NCBI RefSeq assembly: GCF_012933655.1 | Contig: NZ_JABBJJ010000018.1 | Coordinates: forward strand, 1-64,000 | Direction of reading: 5' to 3' | Source: Pyxidicoccus fallax | GTDB lineage: Bacteria; Myxococcota; Myxococcia; Myxococcales; Myxococcaceae | Length of the DNA: 64,000 nucleotides | In this document: positions 50,901-60,095 of the stretch, in pieces | Layout: every line of letters begins with the position of its first letter | How positions within the stretch are numbered: position 1 is the first letter of the stretch | The notes under the pieces: model-generated | What the model saw: the letters and a program-made list of their open reading frames with translations, nothing else | The model's database searches: none | What the model was told of the DNA's origin: nothing | Made by a program: the position numbers and the translations under genes

Positions 50901-51432
50901 GGTGCGCCCCCCATCCGCGCCCATGGAAGTGCGCGCCACGTCGGATGCGGCGCGCCCTGCCTCGACACGACCGCTCGGCGTGGAAGTGGCCTTCGTCCTC
51001 ACGGTGGACGTGGACGGCTTCATGCGCACGGAGCGTGCCGCGCTCGCGCGGGTGGTGAAGCTGGAGCAGCGTGGGGAAGGGCAGTGGATGCCGACGTTCC
51101 GGCTCGCGCGCGAGCCCCTGGATGCACTGCTGCTGCGCAGCGAGGCCGCGTTCTGCCTCTTCCTCGCGCCGCCCATTCCCAGACCCGAGTGCTGGATGGT
51201 ACCGGCCCGCGTGGCCCGCGGCCTCATGGAGACGCAGCGCTCGTTGTCCGGAGTGCCTCGCGAGGGCGTGCAGCGCGTGGCCCGCTCCCTGTCCCAGTGG
51301 CTCGTGGGCGAGCTGGTGGGACTGTGGACGGGCGACGAGCGGCCCGAGCTCCTGGAGCAACTGCGAGCAGGGAAGGGCGGCCCCGAGTTCATCGTGGAGC
51401 TTCGCCTCGTCGGACGAACGTCCCGGCACTGA
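47926..51432 (+). CDS. large hypothetical protein with 33-residue acidic tandem repeats
   Basis: 1168 residues in three parts. N-terminal part (1-600): helical, Arg/Glu/Leu-rich, unrecognised (LLSRTLEAGGPPEVVENLCELL), with a central WLRDRDLEELLLGAVGRVEAEF block. Middle part (about 600-960): acidic Ala/Ser/Pro/Thr-rich, containing 33-residue tandem repeats starting VEPS. C-terminal part (about 1005-1168): a folded-looking domain (VAFVLTVDVDGFMRTERAAL) not seen in any family I know. No signal peptide. It starts 6 bp after the YdeP stop, so probably co-transcribed with it; the next gene follows after 17 bp. Function unknown. Confidence 0.7.
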   Translation: MPPMGEVGWPESLRPLYEGISETPATEALAASARWREAFAQWVKGASLEERIQAELAAWDRLDSGERTAGELLFLLSSCVELLWPYASPPTGLLRRLLARRESMLGALEATGDSEGVKRVRRETEAVISTVLARYLKRHPESLLAMVEDTPCTFDGRALRFEGAVEVDLKQALGAGAKSIGLLEQLRALLPRTPVDGRDKLADFIRSQAARIPWREASEALAERLFALATSPEGRSGMSGFLACYPSGRREPEWCARAGLLLSRTLEAGGPPEVVENLCELLARFDAPPVDGLRGALGALVAGDFETMADVGPVRFVLNHCQATLRKGEPGLVLTLLWLEERLFRASVKKGLPDAFERRVRVRTKLQPWASEFRSLCWLAEECSELWPRITASTRPGMDELAAWRQEVAARVGRKPVLRKAAIEFFLWCAPDAAASEAELTVLSLVRTATDRRQVRRLKEHPSSRVRFRVRTLQAWLQGSGKSGAAPAVEPTGSSGPATVTEALRHLHVTRAVPLGGRTWLRDRDLEELLLGAVGRVEAEFATRYPERFREDTAELVAGLLDGLRVELERVQSDMSALLAPGQSAPLEIGFTVRRVPPGSEEEGEPEPQGELFAPEAVTVEKETGIAASDIRPASSSVDASNIDLAAASIPSDAPVDSAGADAAVVEPETVALDFGQESSESRDAARPQSTSGAVLTEVETGVIDSDTVEPSAGGAAAVAPESDAAASVVGPTTSEPLEAAAVAVAPGTDAAGADLGPTSSGPLNVAVEPSDAGTLAGAPEPQAAASVTDSTSSETLNVSVEPSSSDAVAVAPETEATASAFGPAPSEPQSTSVEPSTADAAAIAPETEVAALAIDPTSSERVTGSVEPADLGAMAGEPETEVAASAIDPPSSALVDAVVASPSSGVADVAPEADDTASHIALDSSEPMADAVEPAASDTVVPDSQPTEVVAPEPGPVSAVPLEVTVMASADPAMAPPLPDDLTASDSGELKVRPPSAPMEVRATSDAARPASTRPLGVEVAFVLTVDVDGFMRTERAALARVVKLEQRGEGQWMPTFRLAREPLDALLLRSEAAFCLFLAPPIPRPECWMVPARVARGLMETQRSLSGVPREGVQRVARSLSQWLVGELVGLWTGDERPELLEQLRAGKGGPEFIVELRLVGRTSRH
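50050..50742 (+). repeat. 99-bp (33-codon) tandem repeat inside the 1168-aa gene
   Basis: Repeat units begin with GTCGAGCC-type codons for VEP at 50050, then (after a unit lacking its first seven residues, 50149-50226) at 50227, 50326, 50425, 50524 and 50722, all 99 bp apart in register; the unit at 50623 has diverged to VASP. Each unit follows the plan VEPS-x6-APETE-x8-PTSSE-x5. DNA identity between units is partial, so the array is old but was made by in-frame duplication. Confidence 0.85.
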
Positions 51433-51449
51433 CCGCCGAGAGGAGCACC

Positions 51450-52487
51450 ATGGAGAACGCGTTCCGGGGTGTCGTGCACAGCGGCTGCTTCATCGACGAG
51501 CGCAACCTGGCCCTCGTCGTCAGCCACCCGCACCCCGACAATGACCACGGGGGCGGCCCCGGTCCCGTCGAGGACTGGCGCGAGCCCTACGACTTCGACG
51601 CGTACGCCGCCCTCGTCGACCCCGACTTCGACCCTGACGATGCCCGCTTCGAGGTCGATGAGTTCCGCCACGTGGCGCTGTGCACGGCGGGCAAATGGAC
51701 GCTGGAGGAGCTTCCCGGCTCGGGGACCCTCGAGGCGTTGCGCCGCCTGGAGTCGAATCAATACGGCGCGCTGCTCTCGTACGGAGGCTCGGCCTTCTTC
51801 GCGGCTTTTCGCGCGAGCGACAGCGGACGCTGGGATGCCCTCGAACACGTAGGCCTGCCCGCGAGCCTCATCGAGAAGCGCGCGTGCTTCAGCGACGCGG
51901 ACGTCGTGCTGGCGGGAAGTCGGGCGTATGACCTCGACTCGCCGTCCGAGGTGGGCCTGCTCGTGCGAGGCGATGGCGTCATGACCTGGACGCAGTCCTT
52001 CGGACAGGTCCCGGGTCGGGTGCTCGCGCTGGACAGCTGCCTCGCGGAGGACGGGACGCGGGTCCTCTACGCGGGAGGCCGCGGCCTCTGGATGTACTCA
52101 GCGGGCCAATGGCATGACATCCATCCGTCCCTGAGCGGCGAGGTGGCGTTCCTCCGCTGCTTCCCGACGGGCGAGGTCGTCGCCGGCACGACGCGGGGGG
52201 ACGTCATCGCGGGAACGGGAGCGGCCTGCCGCGTCGTCGCGCGCGTCGGCCCCATCCACTCCGCCGAGCGGTGGGGCGGTCATCTCTACGTCGCGGATTC
52301 GGAGCGGGTCTACCGGCTGGGAGAATCCGGCTTCGAGCGTTGCGCCATTCCCGCGATGGACTCCGTCGGCAACCTGCCCTCGGTGGGCAGGCTGTCCGTG
52401 GGGGCGGGCCGCCTCTGGCTGGCCGGCAGTCACGTTCTCGCGTCGAGCGCGGACGGGCGCGCCTGGACGACGCACCCGGTGCGCTGA
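51450..52487 (+). CDS. hypothetical protein, probable beta-propeller-like
   Basis: A 345-residue cytoplasmic-looking protein. The N-terminal 60 residues are Asp-rich and His-rich (SHPHPDNDHGGGPGP, FDAYAALVDPDFDPDD). The rest has repeated short beta blades with W/G-Y ends (TRVLYAGGRGLWMYSAGQWHDI, WGGHLYVADSERVYRLGES, RLWLAGSHVLASSADGRAW), suggesting a five- to seven-bladed propeller. No named family. GAGGAG precedes the ATG and the gap to the previous stop is 17 bp, so it is likely in the same transcript as the repeat protein. Confidence 0.65.
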   Translation: MENAFRGVVHSGCFIDERNLALVVSHPHPDNDHGGGPGPVEDWREPYDFDAYAALVDPDFDPDDARFEVDEFRHVALCTAGKWTLEELPGSGTLEALRRLESNQYGALLSYGGSAFFAAFRASDSGRWDALEHVGLPASLIEKRACFSDADVVLAGSRAYDLDSPSEVGLLVRGDGVMTWTQSFGQVPGRVLALDSCLAEDGTRVLYAGGRGLWMYSAGQWHDIHPSLSGEVAFLRCFPTGEVVAGTTRGDVIAGTGAACRVVARVGPIHSAERWGGHLYVADSERVYRLGESGFERCAIPAMDSVGNLPSVGRLSVGAGRLWLAGSHVLASSADGRAWTTHPVR

Positions 52488-52501
52488 CGCGGGTCAGCCT
52501 C

Positions 52502-53410
52502 TCAGGGCCGGAACTCCCAGTGCCACGGCTCGGACGGCACGGTGCGCGCGAAGCCGTAGTTCTTCGCATTCGCCGCGAGCCACCGGTACGTCGACGTGCC
52601 CGTGCCACCCACGTTGATGTCCACCGCGATGCCGCCCTGGTGGTTGGAGTAGCCCGGCTTCGCCGCGAGGTTGCCCGTGCCGTTCTGGTACGCGCGGTAC
52701 AGCGCCTGCTGCTCCGCCATGGAGCGGAAGCCGCTGTTCACCTTCAGGTTGATGCCCGCGGCCCTCGCCGCCGCGTGCATGCGGTTGAAGGCCGCCGCCG
52801 CGTCCGAGCGCATCTCCTTCCCGTTCGGAATGGGCGACAGCGAAATCTGCCGGGGCGAGCCATTCACGTAGCCGGTGACGACCCGTCCACCGCCCGACGG
52901 ACCGCCGGTGGTCACGTTCCCCGACACCTTGATGCCGAGCTTGTCCCACGTCTTCGGCCCGACGATGCCATCGGCCGTCAGGCCCCGCGACTTCTGGAAG
53001 GCCTTCACCGCCGCTTCCGTCTTCGGACCGAACGAGCCATCCGCCGTCCCGGAGTTGAAGCCCAGGGTGTTGAGCCGCTGCTGCAGCGCGCGCACCGGCT
53101 CGCCCTTGGCACCCGGACGCAGCGTGGGGCCCGAGCCACCGGAAGAGCCCGCGGAGTTGAGCGCCGCCCACGTCTTCGGCCCCACGATGCCGTCGGCCGT
53201 CAGCCCACGGGCCCGCTGGAAGGCCTTCACCGCGGCCTCGGTCTTCGGACCGAACGCACCGTCCGACGCACCCGGATTGAAGCCCGCGGCCTTCAGCTTG
53301 TTCTGCAGCGTCACCACGGAGGCACCCTTCGAGCCTTCACGCAGCGTGGGGGAAGACGCGGCGGCCGGCTGACGGAGGGCAGAGGGGGCGGTTCGAGCGA
53401 TGGCGACCAT
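52502..53410 (-). CDS. peptidoglycan-binding, VanY-like M15 peptidase without visible signal peptide
   Basis: 302 residues. Two PG_binding_1 domains (about 25-95 and 100-165) with the GFNPGASDGAFGPKTEAAV and LTADGIVGPKTWxxL signature, then an M15 D,D-/L,D-carboxypeptidase domain with zinc motif SNHQGGIAVDIN and EPWHWEF. It would cleave peptide stems in cell walls. The N-terminus (MVAIARTAPSALRQ) shows no hydrophobic signal, so it may be released by lysis or a non-Sec route, and act on prey walls or during lysis. ATG at 53410 with GGAAAGGA upstream. It is downstream of ileS on the same strand. Confidence 0.87.
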   Translation of the reverse strand: MVAIARTAPSALRQPAAASSPTLREGSKGASVVTLQNKLKAAGFNPGASDGAFGPKTEAAVKAFQRARGLTADGIVGPKTWAALNSAGSSGGSGPTLRPGAKGEPVRALQQRLNTLGFNSGTADGSFGPKTEAAVKAFQKSRGLTADGIVGPKTWDKLGIKVSGNVTTGGPSGGGRVVTGYVNGSPRQISLSPIPNGKEMRSDAAAAFNRMHAAARAAGINLKVNSGFRSMAEQQALYRAYQNGTGNLAAKPGYSNHQGGIAVDINVGGTGTSTYRWLAANAKNYGFARTVPSEPWHWEFRP

Positions 53411-53458
53411 GGGGGGGATGGTCCTTTCCTTGAAAGTGAGAATCGCCCCCAATTTTCC

Positions 53459-53492
53459 GACGCGCCGCGAGAAAGTTTCCTCACGGCGCGTC
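53459..53492. terminator. hairpin between ileS and the M15 peptidase gene
   Basis: Perfect 9-bp stem GACGCGCCG / CGGCGCGTC with a 16-base loop, just beyond the ileS stop. On the plus strand it is followed by GTTTTCGCGTTTT; in the ileS direction it is followed by GGAAAATT. It may end ileS mRNA and, on the other strand, stop antisense transcription into ileS. Confidence 0.5.
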
Positions 53493-53504
53493 GTTTTCGC
53501 GTTT

Positions 53505-56500
53505 TCAGGCCCGCTCCACCCGCAGCCGCGCCGGCAGTCCGTTGAGGCTGAATTCCTCCTCCTTGCCGGTGAGGCCCTCGGGGCCGACGTGGATTTCGGA
53601 GGCCAGCGTCTCGCGGGAGATGAGCTCGCGGGACTCCTCCGTCACGCGCTTCACGCGGGGGTCGCCGTCCACCCAGACTCGGATGCGGTCCGTGTACCCC
53701 AGCTCCATGTCCTTGCGAGCCCCCTGCACGCGGGCCAGCAGCTCGCGCACGAGGCCCTCGTCGATGAGCGCCTCCGTGAGGTTCGTGTTCAGCACCACCA
53801 CGCCCACGCCCGCGCCGGCCGCCGCGTAGCCGGGAGTGGCCTCCACCAGCGTCTCCAGCTCCTCGGCGGGGAAGACCATGTCCTCACCGGCCACGTTCAT
53901 GGCCACCCGGCCCGTGCGCAGCAGCTCGCCGTGCAGCGCGCGGCCATCCGCCGAGTCGAACGCCTTGCGCACCGGCGCCAGCTTGGGCCCGAGCCGGCTG
54001 CCCACCGCGCGCAGATTCGGACGCACGCGGTAGCGCACCACCTCGGCCTCCTTGCTGCCCGGCTCCACGAAGTGCACCTCGTGCACGTTCAGCTCGTCCA
54101 CGATGAGGTCGCGGTACACCGCCACGCGCTCCGTCAGCTCCTTGCGCGCGAGGATGACGTCCGCGCGCGACAGCGGCTGGCGCACCTTGAGCTTGTTGTC
54201 CGTGCGCACCTTCTGGCCCAGCGACACCAGCTCGCGCACCGCGCCCATCTCCGCGGCCAGCCCCTCGTCCATGAGGCTCTCGTCCACCTCCGGGAAGCGC
54301 GCCAGGTGCACGCTCTCCGGCTGCGACGTGGGCCACGGCTTGCGCACGAGGTTGCTCCACAGCTCCTCGGCGAAGAAGGGGATGAAGGGCGCGGACAGCG
54401 CGGCGATGGTGGTGAGCGCCTCGTACAGCGTGAAGTACGCGTCCTGCTTGTCCTGGTCGAAGCCGGGCGCCCAGTAGCGCGGGCGGCTGCGGCGCACGTA
54501 CCAGTTGGACAGCGCGTCCACGAGCGCCACCAGCCGCTGGGCCGCGTCGTACACCTGATAGGTGTCCAGCGACTTCGACACCTCGCGCAGCGCGAACTGC
54601 ACCTCGGAGAGCATCCACCGGTCGAGGACGGAGCGCTCCTTCACCGGGCGCCAGCCCTGGCTGTTGCGCACGGCGAGCCACGGCGCCTCGGAGGCCTCCG
54701 GGTTGCCCGCGGCCGGGTTGAAGCCGTCGATGTTCGCGTAGATGGTGAAGAACGAATAGACGTTGCGCAGCTTGATGTGGAAGTCCTTCTGCAGCAGCCG
54801 CACGTTCGCCAGCGAGTGACGCGTGTTGGACCACGACGGGCTCGCCGCGAAGAAGAACCAGCGGAACGCATCCGCGCCGGGCGCGCGGGTGGACGGGTCC
54901 CTCACCACCACGCGCTCGGAGGGCGCCAGCCGGGGCACCTCCACCGGCATCACGTCCGCGCCGCGCGCCGAGGGCGCCACGCCGAGCGCCTGCAATTCGG
55001 CGGGGGCGAGGAGCACGACGCGGCGCTTGAGCTTCTTGTGCACCTTCAGCGTGACGGAGACGACGGTGTCCGGCCGGTCCGGGCGGAAAAGCTGAACCTT
55101 CGCGCCCTCCAGCAGGTCCAGGCCTTCCAGGTCCTCGCGGGCGATGAGCGCCACGCCGGGCTCACCGGGCGCACCGGCCTCCGCGGCGGTCAGCACCGCG
55201 AAGTCCATGCGCACTTCGTCGAGGATGATCTCCGGCGGGGTGTAGTTGCCCTTGGACTTGGACTCCTTCTTGCCGTCCTTGTCCGAGACGTGGCCGAGCA
55301 CGATGCAGTTCTTGTACGGCCTCGGCCAGCCACGCGTGGGCGTCAGGCCCATGCGCTGCTGCGTCTCCTCGTCGAAGACGAGCGTGCTGACCATCAGCAG
55401 CGAGTAGAACCAGCCGCGCGTCTGGTCGATGGCCTCGGAGATGAAGTCCGCGGGGAAGGTGCGGTTGAAGATCTCCTTCGAGCCCGGCGCGTGCGGGAAG
55501 CCCCACTGCGCGAAGGGCATGCAGCCCGAGTCGAACCACACGTCCACCACTTCGGGCACGCGCTGGAAGCGGCCGGAGGAACCGGGCTTCTGGTACGTCA
55601 CCTTGTCGATCCACGGTTTGTGGACGATGAGGTGCTCGGCGTTGGCCTCGTGCGGCTTGCCGGCGAGGAAGGCCTTCAGCTCGGCCTCCACGGCGGCGAG
55701 GTTGTTGCCCGGCTTCTCGCGCAGGGCCTGGAGCGAGGGGACGGCCTCGACCTCGCCCGTCTCGGAGTGCACCCACAGGGGCAGCGGCGTGCCCCAGTAG
55801 CGCTCGCGGGACAGGGCCCAGTCCACGTTGTTGGCGAGGAAGTCGCCGAAGCGGCCCTCCTTGATGTGCTCGGGCACCCAGTTGACGGCGCGGTTGTTGG
55901 CGATGGCCTGGTCCTTCACCGACGTGGTGCGGATGTACCAGGCGGGCCGGGCGAACTGGATGAGCGGGTCGTTGTCCGCGCGCCAGCAGAAGGGGTACTC
56001 GTGCTTGTACTGCTCGGTGATGAGCAGCAGCCCGCGCTCCTTGAGGTTGCGCTGGATGTCCTTGTCCGCGTCCTTCACGAAGCGGCCGGCGACCAGCGGG
56101 ACTTCCTCCACGAAGGTGCCGTCCGGCTTCACCGCGCAGAAGATTTCCAGCGCGTCCGGGTTGGCGAAGCGCGTGCGGTCCTTGCGGAACGTCTCGTAGT
56201 CGTCCTCGCCGAAGGCCGGCGCGGTGTGGACGATGCCGGTGCCGCTGTCGAGCGTGACGAAGTCCGCGCCCACCACGCGCCACGCCATGGCGTCCTGTCC
56301 ACCGTCCTTGAGCGGCAGCGTCGTGTCACCGGCGCGGCGGAAGTAGACGTCGAAGGGCGGGGTGTAGCGGCGGCCCACCAGCTCGCTGCCCTTCTGCGTG
56401 GCCAGGACGGGCAGGTCCTTCTTGAGCTTCTTGGCCAGCTCCTCGCGCAGCGCGGCGGCGAGGATGAGCTTGCGGTCTCCCGCGTCCACCGTGACGTAGT

Positions 56501-57239
56501 CCACGTTCGGGTTGACGGCCGCGTACATGTTGGACGGCAGCGTCCAGGGCGTCGTGGTCCAGATGAGGAGCGCGGTGTCCGGGGCGTCGCGCAGCGGGAA
56601 GGCGACGTAGACGCTCGGGTCGTCCACCGTCTTGTAGCCGAGGCCCACCTCGGCGGCGCTGAGCGCGGTGCCGCCCTGCGGCCACCACCACACCACCTTG
56701 TGGCCCTGGTACAGCAGGCCCTTGCGGTACAGCTCGGCCAGGGCCCACCAGACGCTCTCCACGAAGCTGCGGTGGTAGGTGACGTAGGCCGTCTTCAGGT
56801 CCACCCAGAAGCCGATGCGCTCGGTGAGGCGCTCCCACTCGGTGGTGTAGCGGAAGACGGACTCGATGCAGCGCTCGGTGAAGGGCTCCACGCCGTAGCG
56901 CTCGATTTCGGCCTTGCCGTGGATGCGCAGTTCCTTCTCGACCTCCACTTCCACGGGCAGGCCGTGGGTGTCCCAGCCGGCCTTGCGGGGGACGTAGTGG
57001 CCGCGCATCGTCTGGTAGCGCGGGAAGAGGTCCTTGATGACGCGCGTGAGGACGTGGCCGTTGTGGGGCAGGCCGTTCGCGGTGGGCGGGCCCTCGTAGA
57101 AGACGAAGCTGGGGGCTTTCTCGCGGCCCTCGAGCGTGCGCTCGAAAATCCGGCGCTCCTTCCAGAAGGCCAGGATGCGGCGCTCGTCCGCGGGGAAGTC
57201 GAGTTCGGTGGGGACCGTGGAAAAGAGGGGCTGAGCCAT
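53505..57239 (-). CDS. ileS: isoleucyl-tRNA synthetase with insertion after the KMSKS loop
   Basis: Attaches isoleucine to tRNA(Ile). The 1244-residue class I enzyme has a HIGH-type motif HNGH (residues 59-62 in PPTANGLPHNGHV), the KAGWDTHGLP motif, editing-domain signatures (TWTTTPWTLPSN-like WTTTPWTLPSNM and GTGIVHTAPAFGEDDYE), and WDSG-equivalent VWFDSGCMPFAQWGF. The KMSKS motif reads KESKS (658-662). Instead of the usual short linker, about 110 extra residues (676-785) precede GADAFRWFFFAASPSWSNT. No stop or frameshift marks the insertion. It is the eukaryote-like type 2 lineage by motif. Downstream of the metallo-beta-lactamase gene by 41 bp. Confidence 0.95.
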   Translation of the reverse strand: MAQPLFSTVPTELDFPADERRILAFWKERRIFERTLEGREKAPSFVFYEGPPTANGLPHNGHVLTRVIKDLFPRYQTMRGHYVPRKAGWDTHGLPVEVEVEKELRIHGKAEIERYGVEPFTERCIESVFRYTTEWERLTERIGFWVDLKTAYVTYHRSFVESVWWALAELYRKGLLYQGHKVVWWWPQGGTALSAAEVGLGYKTVDDPSVYVAFPLRDAPDTALLIWTTTPWTLPSNMYAAVNPNVDYVTVDAGDRKLILAAALREELAKKLKKDLPVLATQKGSELVGRRYTPPFDVYFRRAGDTTLPLKDGGQDAMAWRVVGADFVTLDSGTGIVHTAPAFGEDDYETFRKDRTRFANPDALEIFCAVKPDGTFVEEVPLVAGRFVKDADKDIQRNLKERGLLLITEQYKHEYPFCWRADNDPLIQFARPAWYIRTTSVKDQAIANNRAVNWVPEHIKEGRFGDFLANNVDWALSRERYWGTPLPLWVHSETGEVEAVPSLQALREKPGNNLAAVEAELKAFLAGKPHEANAEHLIVHKPWIDKVTYQKPGSSGRFQRVPEVVDVWFDSGCMPFAQWGFPHAPGSKEIFNRTFPADFISEAIDQTRGWFYSLLMVSTLVFDEETQQRMGLTPTRGWPRPYKNCIVLGHVSDKDGKKESKSKGNYTPPEIILDEVRMDFAVLTAAEAGAPGEPGVALIAREDLEGLDLLEGAKVQLFRPDRPDTVVSVTLKVHKKLKRRVVLLAPAELQALGVAPSARGADVMPVEVPRLAPSERVVVRDPSTRAPGADAFRWFFFAASPSWSNTRHSLANVRLLQKDFHIKLRNVYSFFTIYANIDGFNPAAGNPEASEAPWLAVRNSQGWRPVKERSVLDRWMLSEVQFALREVSKSLDTYQVYDAAQRLVALVDALSNWYVRRSRPRYWAPGFDQDKQDAYFTLYEALTTIAALSAPFIPFFAEELWSNLVRKPWPTSQPESVHLARFPEVDESLMDEGLAAEMGAVRELVSLGQKVRTDNKLKVRQPLSRADVILARKELTERVAVYRDLIVDELNVHEVHFVEPGSKEAEVVRYRVRPNLRAVGSRLGPKLAPVRKAFDSADGRALHGELLRTGRVAMNVAGEDMVFPAEELETLVEATPGYAAAGAGVGVVVLNTNLTEALIDEGLVRELLARVQGARKDMELGYTDRIRVWVDGDPRVKRVTEESRELISRETLASEIHVGPEGLTGKEEEFSLNGLPARLRVERA

Positions 57240-57280
57240 GGCGCGGCGGAAGATAGCACCAGGGCTCGCCCGGGGATTGA

Positions 57281-58672
57281 TTACGCGGCGAGCTCCAGTT
57301 CCACCTTCTCCAGGTAGCCCGGAACGTAGGCCTTCCAACCCTTGGACCGGACGCGCTGGCGCAGGGCCTCCAGGGCCTCCGGCTCGCCGTGGACCAGCAG
57401 CGTCTGGCGGGGTGGGGCGTCGAAGCCCTCCATCCACCGCATCGTCTCCGTCCAGTCCGCGTGCGCGGAGAAGCCGGACACCGTGCGAATCTCCGCCCCC
57501 ACCGGCACCATCTGCCCGTGGATGCGAATCTCCTTCTCCCCATCCAACAGCCGCCGCCCTCGCGAGCCCACGGACTGATAACCGACGAACAGTACCGTGT
57601 TGCGCGGGTCCGGCAGCCGGTGCTTCAGGTGGTGGAGGATGCGCCCGCCCGTGGCCATGCCGGACGCGGAGATGATGACCGCCGGGCCCTCGTGCATGTT
57701 CAGCCGCTTGCTCTCGTTGGGCGAAGTGATGAACCGCGTGCGCCGCGTGGCCAGCGGGGACGCGCCGCGCTCCACCAGCGACTTCATCACCAGGTCGTGC
57801 TCCTCGGGGTGCGCGAGGTAGATGGGCGTCGCGTCACACGCCATCGGCGAGTCCACGAACACGTCCACCACGGGGATGCGCTTCTCGTCCTCCAGCTGGC
57901 GCAGGTGGTAGAGCAGCTCCTGCGTGCGGCCAATCGCGAAGGCGGGAATCACCACCACGCCGCCGCGCTCGAAGGCGCCGGAGACCGCCTCCTGCAGGGC
58001 TTCGATGGGCTTCGTCTCGCGGTGCTGCCGGTCTCCGTAGGTGCTCTCCACCACCAGCGTCGTCGCCGAGGCCACGCTCTGCGGGTCTCTCAGGATGGGC
58101 GCCTGGTAGCGGCCGAGGTCACCGCTGAACACCACCCGCTGCCGCGTGCTCTTCAGGTCGAAGACGCACACCGCCGAGCCCAGGATGTGGCCTGCACGGT
58201 AGAAGGTGAGGGTGATGCCCGGGAGGATTTCCTTGGGCCGCTCGTAGCCGAAGGTCTCGATGAGGCCGACGGCGCGCTCGGCGTCGGACACCGTGTACAG
58301 CGGCAGGGCGGGGCGGTGCTTGGAGAAGCCCTCCTTGTTGGCGTAGCGCGCCTCCTCCTCGTGCAGGTGCGCGGAGTCCGGCAGCAGCAGCGCCGCGAGG
58401 TCTCTCGTGCCCGGCGTGGTGTACACGGGGCCGTCGTAGCCGTCGCGCACCACTCTCGGTAGGCCGCCCGTGTGGTCGATGTGAGCGTGCGTCAGCACGA
58501 TGGCGTCCAGGCTGGAGGGCGGGAGGGGGAGCGGCTGCCAGTTGCGCTGGCGCAGGTCCTTCTGTCCCTGGAACAGACCGCAGTCGACGAGCACCTTCCG
58601 GCCATCGTGCTCGAGGAGGAACTTGGAGCCGGTCACCGTGCCGGCGGCACCGAGGAAGTGGAGGGAGGCCAT
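57281..58672 (-). CDS. metallo-beta-lactamase/beta-CASP RNase (CPSF-like)
   Basis: 463 residues: MBL motif THAHIDHTGGLP (metal ligands), GHILGSAVCVF and FSGDLGRYQAPIL, then the beta-CASP part IPAFAIGRTQELL (motif A), VDSPMA, and IISASGMATGGRILHHL (motif B), TVSGFSAHADWTE with the last His. This group cleaves or trims RNA in bacteria and archaea. The family starts MASLHFLGAAGTVTGS, which fixes the ATG at 58672 despite a weak ribosome site. The divergent sigma-54 activator begins only 34 bp away. ileS follows after 41 bp. Confidence 0.93.
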   Translation of the reverse strand: MASLHFLGAAGTVTGSKFLLEHDGRKVLVDCGLFQGQKDLRQRNWQPLPLPPSSLDAIVLTHAHIDHTGGLPRVVRDGYDGPVYTTPGTRDLAALLLPDSAHLHEEEARYANKEGFSKHRPALPLYTVSDAERAVGLIETFGYERPKEILPGITLTFYRAGHILGSAVCVFDLKSTRQRVVFSGDLGRYQAPILRDPQSVASATTLVVESTYGDRQHRETKPIEALQEAVSGAFERGGVVVIPAFAIGRTQELLYHLRQLEDEKRIPVVDVFVDSPMACDATPIYLAHPEEHDLVMKSLVERGASPLATRRTRFITSPNESKRLNMHEGPAVIISASGMATGGRILHHLKHRLPDPRNTVLFVGYQSVGSRGRRLLDGEKEIRIHGQMVPVGAEIRTVSGFSAHADWTETMRWMEGFDAPPRQTLLVHGEPEALEALRQRVRSKGWKAYVPGYLEKVELELAA

Positions 58673-58706
58673 GAGCCGCACTCTAGCGTGATAACGTGTA
58701 ACGCCC

Positions 58707-60086
<1,380 letters not shown>

Positions 60087-60095
60087 GGCCCCGCG

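Noticed and set aside
52502-53410. Prophage endolysin
   Set aside because: No other phage gene is nearby and the neighbours are housekeeping or cellular genes, so it is kept as a cellular wall enzyme.
53400-57317. 1305-codon open frame on the plus strand across ileS
   Set aside because: It is a shadow of ileS in a GC-rich genome. The translation is Arg/His/Val-rich with no domain, while the opposite frame has complete synthetase motifs.
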